From assembly GCF_000227135.1 (NCBI RefSeq), contig NC_018230.1, forward strand, positions 1-64,000: a DNA stretch of 64,000 nucleotides. Direction: 5' to 3'. Made by a program: the position numbers and the translations under genes. This DNA is from Leishmania donovani (lineage: Eukaryota > Euglenozoa > Kinetoplastea > Trypanosomatida > Trypanosomatidae). Shown piece by piece: positions 9,217 through 18,328 of this stretch (position 1 is its first letter; each line of letters starts with the position of its first letter). Under the pieces are notes generated by a model. That model was not told the origin of the DNA, searched no databases, and saw only the letters and a program-made list of their open reading frames with translations.

Positions 9217-10362
9217 ATGCTGCCCACTCAGAAGCCGATTCTCTTCACCCCGGGTCCATTGATGACCTCGGATACGGTGAAAGAGGCCATGCTAACTGAC
9301 TACGCCAGCCGGGATATTCGCTTCGTACAAGCAGTGAAGTTCATCCGCGAGGAGCTTGTTTCCATTTCTGGATTAGACCCCCAAAAGTGGGCGTGCATCC
9401 TGCAGCAGGGTTCGGGATCAATGGGCATCGAGGCAGCCATCTCCACTATTTTCCCGCCCACGGGCGGGAAGTTCTTCCTCATCAACTCTGGCAAGTACTC
9501 AGAGAAGCAGGCGTATGTGGTGAAGAGGCTGCAGTTCCCGATGGTGATGCTGAAGATGGGTGAAGGCGAGGAGCTAAAGATGAGTGCTCTGGAATCTATC
9601 ATCCGCGCCAACCCTGACATCACAACTGTGGGCCTCGTCCACCACGAGACTAGCACCGGAATGCTCTATCCAGCCGAGCGAATAGCAGAGGTGGTTCGCC
9701 GCGAGTTGCCCAAGGCCAAGATTATCATTGACGGCATCAGTGCCTTTGGCGGTATCCCGTGCAACTACGAAAAGGCTTGCGACGTGCTCGTTGCCGCGCC
9801 GAACAAATGCTTGCACAGCGTACCTGGAATCTCCATCATCCTGGCCCGCCGCTTGCTCATCGAGGCCGCGAAGGGGTGCGCGCGGAGTGCGACACTTGAC
9901 CTTAGCATGCAGCTGATGTCGTTCGACAAGAGTGGTCAGTTCGCCGTCACACCGCCGGTCCACGTTGTGATGGCGCTGCAGCAGGCACTTGTGGAGTACA
10001 AACGCGACGGCGGCTTATCAGGGAGGCAAAAGGCGTACCAGGCGAAGGCACAGCTTGTCCGCGAAGCCGTGAAAGCGATGGGCTTCTCGCTTTTCTTGGA
10101 CGAAAGCAAGCCGAGCTGCGCCGACATTGTGGTGTGCGTGAACATGCCAACGGATCCACGCTGGAGCTTCAAGAAGTTTTACACTTACCTCAACGAGCGC
10201 GGTCTCATCATCTACCCTGGCAAGGCGTCGCATGCCGAGACGTTCCGCTTCGGCATAATTGGACACACTTCACTTGCCAATTGCGATCGCCTCATGAAGT
10301 GCGCCAAGGAAGCGCTCCAAACCATGGGCATTGACCACCTTCAGACAAAGAGCAGCATTTAG
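9217..10362 (+). CDS. 2-aminoethylphosphonate:pyruvate aminotransferase-like protein (class V, PLP)
   Basis: 381 aa fold-type I PLP enzyme. The best match by eye is bacterial PhnW, which moves the amino group of 2-aminoethylphosphonate to pyruvate, giving phosphonoacetaldehyde and alanine. PhnW-like landmarks are the N-terminal LFTPGPL.TS.TVKEAM stretch, QGSGSMGIEA (phosphate/PLP region), HHETSTGM, the PLP-nitrogen Asp at about 172 in IIDGISAFGGIP, the Schiff-base Lys at about 197 in NKCLHSVPG, and the C-terminal YPGKASHAETFRFG. The related serine-pyruvate/alanine-glyoxylate aminotransferases are the alternative assignment. No PhnX or other phosphonate gene is nearby. The start is supported by the splice AG at 9201-9202. 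No targeting signal is obvious. Confidence 0.85.
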   Translation: MLPTQKPILFTPGPLMTSDTVKEAMLTDYASRDIRFVQAVKFIREELVSISGLDPQKWACILQQGSGSMGIEAAISTIFPPTGGKFFLINSGKYSEKQAYVVKRLQFPMVMLKMGEGEELKMSALESIIRANPDITTVGLVHHETSTGMLYPAERIAEVVRRELPKAKIIIDGISAFGGIPCNYEKACDVLVAAPNKCLHSVPGISIILARRLLIEAAKGCARSATLDLSMQLMSFDKSGQFAVTPPVHVVMALQQALVEYKRDGGLSGRQKAYQAKAQLVREAVKAMGFSLFLDESKPSCADIVVCVNMPTDPRWSFKKFYTYLNERGLIIYPGKASHAETFRFGIIGHTSLANCDRLMKCAKEALQTMGIDHLQTKSSI

Positions 10363-11362
10363 GTGCATGCGTTTGTATGTGTGGCTGCACAACAACGCCG
10401 TTTTACTGTTCACAAATAGGTATTGTAGCCGGAGGCCACCATGGCATCACAGTTTCCCCTCTTCTCGTTTTGCTCCTCCTGAGTTTTGGGGATGCTTAAT
10501 AGTTTTTCCTCCCACAGCGTCTTTTCTTTTTTCACCTTGTTACTGTTGTATATTCCTTCCGCACTGACACCGCTGCTGGTATACACTATCTAAGAGCCGC
10601 ATGTATTACAGGGTGCGGGGAGGGCTGCTCTATTCGTGAGCAATTTCGTAACGTGCCGCATATTGAGAACAGCGTTAGAGGCGGATTCCACTCCATAGTT
10701 CTCCTCTTTTTGTTCGACTCTCATTTTTCTTTATCCCTCCCCCTCTCTATTCCAGCCGCTGCGGACCAGCTGGTTGAGAAGCAGCGGAAAAGGAAGGGGT
10801 GGGGTACGCGATGCAGGTGCGGACGATTCAGGCACATGCGTACGAGGAAAGTCGCCTTTACCTTGTCCGCATCAGATTCATTTTTACGCCTTCTTATGGA
10901 AGGTGTTTTCTCGCTCACCAGGAGGGAACTGCGAAAGTGCGAAAAGCAGCAGCGGCGCCGAAAAGGGGGGCAAAAGCCAGCTCCTTTACCTTTTGTTACA
11001 GTCGCACCTGTCAGGAAAAAACAGACACATACACACATACGCATATCTAGGCACGAAAGCCCCGAGGCGAGTGTTCTCACTGTTTTTGAGCGGTGTGTGC
11101 ATGATCATCTCATAGGCAGAGATAGAATAAAGCGAATGATTCGCCCAGACTGTGCATTGTCCCCGCCGCTGCAGGGCCTCGTGATAAATGATGGCGCGTA
11201 TGGCCATCCATGCATCACGAGTGCAACCCCCGTTTCTTTATTTTTGGTTGGGCTCTAGTGACATTTGTGTTTTTCGTTTCCGAGGGGCAATCGCGAACTT
11301 TTTTTGTGCCCCCCCCCACTCTGTGCTCTTCATGGTGTTCTGAGGTCCTTGTAGCAGCGGGA
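10363..11362. other. Intergenic region upstream of the PTEN-like pseudogene
   Basis: 1 kb without a credible intact gene. It includes T-rich and pyrimidine stretches (about 10690-10755) and an ACACAC stretch near 11024-11041. It would have been 3' UTR of the aminotransferase plus the leader of the now-broken gene. Confidence 0.55.
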
Positions 11363-12236
11363 GTGATACAAACAGCGCGGTATCTCGTGAACCAGAAGAA
11401 GCTGCGGGCAGTGGACAAGGAAGTATAAAAGTGGTCTGCGGATCTAGACTTGACGGATATCCTCCCAGACGTTCGTTGAATGTGCTACCCTGCTAGAGGA
11501 GTGGAGACGTTGTGCCGAAGCAAGTGCAATGACGTTGTGCGCTACATCGACTACAAGTATGGCAAGGCATCAGTAGCCTACAAGATGTGCAACGAGTCAG
11601 CGTACGAGTAGACTTCTGACAAGTTACTCGGAAGAGCTCGCTGTTTTGTTTTCTTCGACCATACCACTGCGCCGCTGAAGTGAATGCCGTCCTTCGTGAA
11701 GGTTGCTAGGACGACCCCCGCTCCCAAGCACCCAAGCGGGGCGATGGTAATTCACCGCGAAGCGAGCAAAGGACGAACCGGTGTGATGATGTACTGTGTG
11801 CTTCTGGGGCTCGAGCCTGCTTTCTCACGCTCTGGTGAGGCGTTCATGAAGTACTATGATCATCTTGCTGAGCGAGTTCGGTGGCAAGGTGGCTGCTGAC
11901 GAACCCGTTATGGCTCTCACGCGCGTCTGCCTTATCGCGACGCCTCGGTATTCGCCTCTGCATACTCTCAAGCTTTCCGTGGACAGTGGGGAGGCACCGA
12001 TGCTTTCAATTTGCCTGCACAGCAGTAGAGAAAAGCAGCAGATGGTCTTGGATCGGCACTACCCGACAATGGAACGTGGAGTGGAGGTGGGGATGCTGAT
12101 ATTGATGTGTGACGGGGAGCCGCGAGTTCTCCACCTGTGCGGAGACTGAAGGTATGAGATTCTCGACTCCGGCGGTAGCCTGATGGGTGGTACTCTCCGT
12201 GCACACACTCTTCAAAGAGACAACGTACAGTGGTAG
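11363..12236 (+). pseudogene. Degenerate PTEN-family phosphatase pseudogene
   Basis: A decayed gene whose conceptual translation follows PTEN order. One frame runs about 11363-11880: an N-terminal block (RYLVNQKKLR, then DLDLTDILPDV), YPARGVETLCR, NDVVRYIDYKYGK, then MCNESAYE, and the P-loop region at about 11747-11776. That frame is broken by stops at 11426, 11477, 11609 and 11681. In the P-loop the usual HCxxGxxR reads HREASKGR: the nucleophilic Cys codon is CGC (Arg) at 11756-11758, one transition from TGC, and the first loop Gly is Ser. Around 11870-11890 homology moves to another frame (C2-like part, including LCGD then RYEILDSGG), which has a further stop at about 12147 and ends at 12236. 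The expected start codon position (11363) is GTG. Stops, frameshift and a lost catalytic Cys make it non-functional. Confidence 0.8.
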
Positions 12237-13344
12237 GGCCTTAGACTAGCTGGCGATGGAGTGCAGTGAGGAGTGTTGCACCGAGTTCCACAGTCGAGGA
12301 ACCCCTCTAGCCAAAGTCGCTCGGCTGATTCTCGTTCTTTCGTGTCCACCCATGTCGCGGCGGCGCACTAAAGCGCTTGGCTATTCTCTCTGTGTGTTGC
12401 CTTGTTTCGCTTACTGTGTGGAGATGCGTGATGGTGCCACACATGCGTGCGTTTGTTCGCCCAACGCACGAGAAGTCTCTCTGCGATCATCCTTTTGTTT
12501 GCGGTGCCGTTCTTCCCGTTCCTCATCACCTTCTCCCTCTTGGGCCTCTCTGTATCTCTCCACTGCTGCTGTCTTCCACCGAGTTGTGTCTCTATGACCA
12601 CCCCGTCTCCCCCCCCCCTTTCCCTTTTCTCCCTTTTTTCCTCAGTGTCTCCACGCACATACATTTCTCTTATCGCGTGTGGATTTTTGTTTTTTTTTTG
12701 CCTGTTGTGCTGCGTTGTCCTTGTCATTTGTTTGTGTCGCCGCGCACACCCTCAGCTTGATTCGAGCAGATCAGCATCGAAGCAGAGAAGACTAAAGGAA
12801 ATTCTTCTATTTCTTACTTCTACAGTACGTGGAAGTGCGATTTGCGCATCATACGCACTTTTCTGTCCCCTCCCCACCCCCTCTTCACGCCTTTGATCAT
12901 GCGTCGAATGTGGAGAGCGACCGCCTCAGTCCTCTCTGGCTGTCGCACTCCTCTGTCCTTTCATGTGCCTGGCTTGTGCAGAAAAGACTTTTTCTCGAAA
13001 CAAAAAAGAAGAAACTGCTCCCGTTCTCTTTGGCTGTGAAGGAAAGAGAGGAGGGAGAGGAAGAGACGCAACGGCTGTTATTGCCGCGGTGAATCATGTG
13101 ATAGGCTGCTGCTCATGCGTGCTTTCCCTTTACACTCTTGCTTTGTGTGCACTGTCTTCTATGTGAAGTGGTTTCTTTGGTGTTTCTGGCGCGCGCCGCA
13201 CAACACAAAACCCCATCGTTGGCTTCGCAGTTTCTCACTCTCTCCTATGTCTCCTGCTCATTTTTCCACGCTGCTGGTCGCGCCTTTTACTCCACCAAGT
13301 TCCCACCGCAAGTGTTATCGGGCAGCGCTTGATTGGAAACTCCG
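12237..13344. other. Intergenic region with long pyrimidine tracts
   Basis: Holds no credible gene. Several C/T runs are present, with poly-C near 12606-12617 and poly-T near 12690-12698. A candidate acceptor AG for TYW2 at 13298-13299 follows a CT-rich stretch. Confidence 0.55.
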
Positions 13345-14517
13345 ATGCTGCCAGCAACGCTTCGTTTGCTGCTCAGTGTGTCTGTGGCGACTCTAGTGCT
13401 GTACTACGTGCTCAAGCACTTCTCCGCCCCGAAGGGAGGTGCCAAGAAGCTGAAGCGGAGAAAGGACCCTGCAGAGCGCAAGCCTGTCAAGGGCGTCGCA
13501 CCGCATAAGATTGATATCTTCACCACCAACGTATGCGCGGCCTTTCCGGAAATGTCGGTCGACGCCGCCCGGCGTCTCTTTCCACGCAAGTTCGAGGTGC
13601 ACGGTCACGTCGTGGTGATTCGCCTGAATGATGGCACCTCGGTAGAGGAGCTCCGCCCGCTGGCACGCTTTTTTGCCGAGTCCTTTGCACCGGTTTTGGT
13701 GCATGTGGTACTGCTGGACGTGGACGGCATCGTTGGCGAGCTCCGCCGCCCATCTCTGCAGATCCTGTTCCAGGCAGACACGGCCTTGACGAAATGTGCG
13801 ACGTCGCTGCGACGCACCGTGCAACGCCGCTGGGGAGATGCGCGGAAGCGAGGCCAAACGTCGTGTATGACAATTGATGCTATGGAGAGCACACTGAATC
13901 GGTGGACGGCCTCACCAACCTTCACGGCACACGTGGAGAACGGTGTCATTTACAGTTTCGACGTGTCGCGGGTGATGTTTAGCAGCGGCAACACGACGGA
14001 GCGAATGCACTTTGGGACCGTCACTGCTGCTGATGAGGTCGTGGTAGACATGTTTTGCGGCATCGGCTACTTCACCCTTCCATTAGCGATGCATGGCAAC
14101 GTTGCAGCTATTCACGCTCTTGAGAAGAACCCGGATAGCATCGACTTTTTGAAGCTAAATGCCGTGCTGAACAAGGTGGACCACCTCATTCGCCCCGTGT
14201 GCGGTGACAACCGCGAGGTGGGAGAGGAGTTGCTGGGCAAGTGCGACCGTGTTTTGATGGGCTACATTCCTACGTGCAAGTCGTTTCTCCCGCGTGCTCT
14301 GTCGTTCCTCAAGCGCAACGAGGCAGGGCGGAGTAGCGGCGTCGTGCACTACCACTTGCTTGCCGACAAGCTCAGCGCTGCGCAGGAGGCGCTGAGGGAC
14401 GTCCAAGATGAGCTGGGGGAGGAGGTCGCCGCGTTCGTCCGCATTACTGATCTTCGATGTGTGAAGTCGTACGCTCCGAAACGCTTCCACTTTGTTGCTG
14501 ATCTCGTTTTCGAGTAG
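13345..14517 (+). CDS. TYW2: TYW2/Met-10+-like tRNA wybutosine-synthesis transferase, membrane-anchored
   Basis: 390 aa from the ATG at 13345; the open frame also extends four codons up to a TTG. TYW2 transfers the aminocarboxypropyl group of S-adenosylmethionine to the tricyclic guanosine at position 37 of tRNA-Phe. The SAM-binding motif DMFCGIGYFTLPLA is at about 235-248, followed by an acidic strand-2 (ALEKNPDS) and by MGYIPT near 305. That last motif resembles TYW2 more than the related methyltransferase TRM5, which usually has an N-L/P-P type motif. Unusual for a tRNA enzyme is an N-terminal hydrophobic segment (about residues 3-24) followed by a Lys/Arg-rich stretch, which suggests a membrane anchor or organelle signal. 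TRM5 is the alternative. Confidence 0.83.
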   Translation: MLPATLRLLLSVSVATLVLYYVLKHFSAPKGGAKKLKRRKDPAERKPVKGVAPHKIDIFTTNVCAAFPEMSVDAARRLFPRKFEVHGHVVVIRLNDGTSVEELRPLARFFAESFAPVLVHVVLLDVDGIVGELRRPSLQILFQADTALTKCATSLRRTVQRRWGDARKRGQTSCMTIDAMESTLNRWTASPTFTAHVENGVIYSFDVSRVMFSSGNTTERMHFGTVTAADEVVVDMFCGIGYFTLPLAMHGNVAAIHALEKNPDSIDFLKLNAVLNKVDHLIRPVCGDNREVGEELLGKCDRVLMGYIPTCKSFLPRALSFLKRNEAGRSSGVVHYHLLADKLSAAQEALRDVQDELGEEVAAFVRITDLRCVKSYAPKRFHFVADLVFE

Positions 14518-15367
14518 CGAGGGGGTGCGAGGGCGGTAGTGATATTCGCGGTGGCGAGTTGCGTGTCTGTGTGTATGTGTGTGCTGGAATGAGGGTATGA
14601 AGGTGTGCGCTGTCTCTCTCTCTCCCTGCGCGTTGGCCCACGTTCTACGTGACATACGCCTTATTGCCGCTTTGCTCTGCTGATTTGGCTGACACCAGCA
14701 GCAGTAGCGGCCAAACACTTCGGCCCGCGCTGATGGCGTGCCTTCCCAGCTGTGTAGTCCCGCTCCTCTAAGCCGAGTAACCAGTGAGACGAAGAAAAAC
14801 AAAGAAAGACGCGTCGCGCTCTTGTTGCGCTTGAGACGCGACGAAACGAAGGGCAGAGGAGAGAAGCAGGGCAAGCTCAAAGCGATGCTCATCGTGCAGC
14901 GACGCTTCGCCTCATCGTCTCCTCTTCCATACGTCACATTAGCCTATTTCGCTTCTCATCTCTTCGGCTTTCCTGAAGAGAGACACAAGCAGGCCCTTAT
15001 TCTCTCCCAACCTCGCACGCACTTTCACGCTCTCCCATCCGCTCTCCTTCCCCTCTTCAACAACGTGTTGACGTGATTCTTGGTCGAGGTGATCCCTCCC
15101 CCCTCACTTCCCCTCTTCCGCCTAATCACAACCACCACGTGCTTTCCCTCCCTCCTATCGTGTTTGTCTGCTCACGTCTCGTTGGCTTCACGTCTTCTAC
15201 GCCACCAGGCAAGACGGCACATCCGAAGGCACTTGCCTCCCCACCCCCTCCCCGCTCTCTCTCTTTGCGCAGTGCGTTCGACTCATCCTTACGCACGCAG
15301 GCGACACGGAGTTCTTCGTCTTTGTTTTTCTGTTTCTCCTCGCAGGTCGTAGTGGTTATGTGGGCGA
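14518..15367. other. Intergenic region, TYW2 3' UTR and next leader
   Basis: 850 bp, no credible gene. It becomes strongly pyrimidine-rich from about 15000 and leads to the acceptor AG at 15344-15345. Confidence 0.55.
15344..15345 (+). promoter_or_regulatory. Probable trans-splice acceptor AG
   Basis: The AG follows a T-rich tract (about 15313-15342) and lies 23 nt before the ATG at 15368. A second AG at 15351-15352 is also usable. Prediction only. Confidence 0.55.
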
Positions 15368-17869
15368 ATGGAAGAGCAGGAGCTTAGCAAGGTCATCATC
15401 ACTGAGGCGGCGCGGTGCTCGCAAGGTCGTCTGGACAGCGAGACCACCGCTCAGCTTGCGCGCTTCCTCAGTGATGCGAAGGGGCGAAACCGCGTCTATC
15501 AGTGCTGCCTAGACCTCGCACAAGACCCGGGACGGCGGCCGCGCATCATGATGTTGCTGGTAAACTACGTCCAGAGCTTCCCACCGTCTCGCCAATGCCT
15601 CGAGAGCATTAAGGGTTTCTGTAAGGCTCACTCCTCCGGCGACGTCAGCCAGGATCTGCTGAAACTGGTGGGCGCACTGCTGCGGGAGGCGCCGTTGGAG
15701 GGTCTGTCCAGCTCGATTGTGCGGTCTTCACGACAAGGCTATGCCTCGGAGTTCGCGCTGCTGGCCGACTTCTCTGCTCCGTCGCCGGGGGGTGGCGGCG
15801 GTGGCAGCGTTTCCATCTCCACTGTGCCTTACATGAAGTGGATGGGCGTCTCCGTGAAGAAGAACGAGGGAGTGAAGTGCTACAGCGAGGTCATGTACCA
15901 ACGCGTGTGGTGCCCCCCGTACGTAGATCAGTTCCCGCTGCTGTGCCTCGAATCTACCGTGGAACGGCAAGCCAATATCATGTCGACCTTTTCAGCCAAC
16001 TACAAGACGAACCCAAACGTGATGCAGGCTACCCTCTTCTTTATGAAGCAGCTCTGTGACGGCTATGTGTCTAAGCTGGTTCTCTCTGAGCCGCAGCTGC
16101 ACTTCCGGTCTGTGACCATCTGCTATCTGCCCATGCTGCTCGAGATGATGGAGAGCGACTACCTGTGCGTGCGCAACCACGTCTACGACTTCATCTTCAA
16201 CCTTGGTGTGCATGTGCAGCTCATCGACCCCTCTGGCGTCTACCCCGGGTGCACGGAGGCGCTCGAGCAAGAGGTGGTGTGGATGGTGCTTACCGTGACG
16301 GAGCGGCAGGCGGTGCTGAAGATTTGCGACGAGACGACGTGGACGGCAGCAGCCAAGTGCCTGCTGGCGGTGGTGCCGCCGTGCTATCGGCACCTAGCTG
16401 ATTGTCGGGTGCTCTTTCAAGTGCTGCAGCTGCCGGGGCTGTGGGAGCTGCACCCCGAGGCCTTCACCGCCCTGGCGCAAGCGTTCGCGCGGAGTCTCTT
16501 ATCGAACAAAGATGTAGACGTGGCCGCCGCTGACAACCTCGTCGTCGACGAGGTCGCCTTTGCCAAGCTGGGCAGTTCTGCGATGTCTGACATTCTTACC
16601 ATCTACCGACACTGCACCACTCCAGGCGCGCGCAAGGCTCTCTTCCAGCTTCTGGTGGCGTGCGCGGCCCGCCGGCAAGGGGCGAACGGTGCCCGCAGCG
16701 GTGTGCGCATGTCTGGACAGCTGTCCCCCGAGGCCCGCGCAGGCGCCTTCAGGGATTTGATGTCAGTGGACTTTTTCTGGTATGTTTTCCCGCTGCTGTA
16801 CTACATGTCCGAAACGGTGCAGCGGGAGCTTCCGCGACGCATCGCCGACGGCCTCGTTAAGTCTGACTTCGATGGCACCAAGAAGAGCTGGAATGTTGTG
16901 CTGCCGCTGGTGGAGAACATGCTCGGGCTGCTCGCTGAGGATGCCGAGCTGGAGAGCTACACGCAGGCGCGTTTCAAGGGTGTTGAGGTTCTGCGGCGCA
17001 GGGATGAGACGGCGTTTTTGGAAGCCCTTCAGGTGCTTCTGGGTGAGGTAGCTGGGACCTTGCCGCTGCTGCTGGAAGGGCAACGAGAGGCGAGTGACAC
17101 CAAGATGTGCACTGCCGCCTGGCGGCTCGCCTTTGTCAGCCTCCGCTGGAGCGCGCGGTACTTGCCAGACGACGCTCACCGCGCCCTGACGGATAAGCTG
17201 GTGCGCAACCTGGTCTTCTACAAAGACGGCCGTGGCCACATCGGAAACCGCGCACGAGTGGGCCACATGTGCGCCTCCCTTCTCTTTTCCCTGAATCTGC
17301 TGTGCCGTACGTCTTCGCAGTGCGACGCCGTCACGTTCCGCACCGTCCTGGAGGTGGTTCTCTTCGACCGCGGTGATGCCATGGATACCCGGACTGCCAT
17401 GGCTCTCTACCATCACCTTATCGAGTATCTATGCGTGCCGACGCGGTCATCTTTCTACTTGAACACCGCCAACGACGTCAGCGACATATCGGCCATGATC
17501 ATTCGCGAGCGAGCGATGTGCATCAGCTCTGCTGCTGTTCAGCTCGTTGGGCTTCGCGTGCTGTGGGGCATGTATCGTAGCCTCGATCAGAGTCAAGCCG
17601 CCGCGGTGTGCCGCGCGCGGCATGTGCTGGTTCTCCTCCTGTGCCATCAGAGCACCGACCGCCGGGGAGTAGAGGTGCGCACGTGGAGGACGGTCCTCAC
17701 AGACTCTTACCCGCCCGTTGCGCTGCTCGCGGCCGAGAAGATCATGCACATCTTCAAGGCGGAAGAGAAGCCGAGCACCGCCACAGAGATCAACAGTGAA
17801 GCTTTTCGTGACGTGTACCACGACGCGATGCGCATCCTGGAAAAGGGGGAGAGGAAGCGCATCTACTAG
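15368..17869 (+). CDS. Large conserved hypothetical protein, predicted helical solenoid
   Basis: 833 aa with no family I can name. It is leucine-rich and predicted mostly helical by eye, with many amphipathic stretches spaced like ARM/HEAT-type repeats. Residues about 139-145 form a Pro-Gly-rich linker with six consecutive Gly. The block around 170-300 (rich in Trp, Tyr, Cys and Met) looks the most conserved-like. There is no signal peptide, membrane segment or catalytic motif. The start is supported by the splice AG candidate at 15344-15345. GC-rich codon use is typical of the surrounding genes. A scaffold role is a guess from the helical look only. Confidence 0.8.
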   Translation: MEEQELSKVIITEAARCSQGRLDSETTAQLARFLSDAKGRNRVYQCCLDLAQDPGRRPRIMMLLVNYVQSFPPSRQCLESIKGFCKAHSSGDVSQDLLKLVGALLREAPLEGLSSSIVRSSRQGYASEFALLADFSAPSPGGGGGGSVSISTVPYMKWMGVSVKKNEGVKCYSEVMYQRVWCPPYVDQFPLLCLESTVERQANIMSTFSANYKTNPNVMQATLFFMKQLCDGYVSKLVLSEPQLHFRSVTICYLPMLLEMMESDYLCVRNHVYDFIFNLGVHVQLIDPSGVYPGCTEALEQEVVWMVLTVTERQAVLKICDETTWTAAAKCLLAVVPPCYRHLADCRVLFQVLQLPGLWELHPEAFTALAQAFARSLLSNKDVDVAAADNLVVDEVAFAKLGSSAMSDILTIYRHCTTPGARKALFQLLVACAARRQGANGARSGVRMSGQLSPEARAGAFRDLMSVDFFWYVFPLLYYMSETVQRELPRRIADGLVKSDFDGTKKSWNVVLPLVENMLGLLAEDAELESYTQARFKGVEVLRRRDETAFLEALQVLLGEVAGTLPLLLEGQREASDTKMCTAAWRLAFVSLRWSARYLPDDAHRALTDKLVRNLVFYKDGRGHIGNRARVGHMCASLLFSLNLLCRTSSQCDAVTFRTVLEVVLFDRGDAMDTRTAMALYHHLIEYLCVPTRSSFYLNTANDVSDISAMIIRERAMCISSAAVQLVGLRVLWGMYRSLDQSQAAAVCRARHVLVLLLCHQSTDRRGVEVRTWRTVLTDSYPPVALLAAEKIMHIFKAEEKPSTATEINSEAFRDVYHDAMRILEKGERKRIY

Positions 17870-18328
17870 TTGTCTGCTGTTAGTTGAGAGCCAGATGGAA
17901 TGCGGAAAGCTTTACCACCTGTATTTATGTGCGTGTGTGTGTGTGCCGCTTCCTGAGTAGCTCGCTGTATGCATGTGTGGTCTCTTGCTTCGTTTCTTTA
18001 CTGCAGCAGCAAAGAGCTCACCTCATTTGCTTCCACGCAGAGGAGCGACCTCCACCGCCTCCAGACGGCAACCACTTCCGTGCGAACTGCTCACTCACGA
18101 CTCTCTCTCTGTCTTGCTGGATGCTCAGGTCCTCCCTTCCCTCTCTCTTTCTCGCGCGCTTCGCACATGCAGCGCCACCCGCCTCAACGCACACGCGCTT
18201 CCTCTCATATGTATCCGTCAGAAACGAAACGGAGGACAACAACAGCTTACGTCTTCTCCTTCCAGGAAGCAAGCTGGGCAACCAGATAGTGCGGCCACAC
18301 GCCATCCCCCTCCTCCCACACGTTACCC
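17870..18328. other. Intergenic region
   Basis: 459 bp of UTR with a TG tract near 17930-17946 and CT-rich stretches. The candidate acceptor AG for the acyltransferase is 18264-18265. No gene seen. Confidence 0.55.

Noticed and set aside
12842..13039. 65-codon frame with a presequence-like start
   Set aside because: Short, in a CT-rich leader, and without support from a splice signal or conserved sequence.
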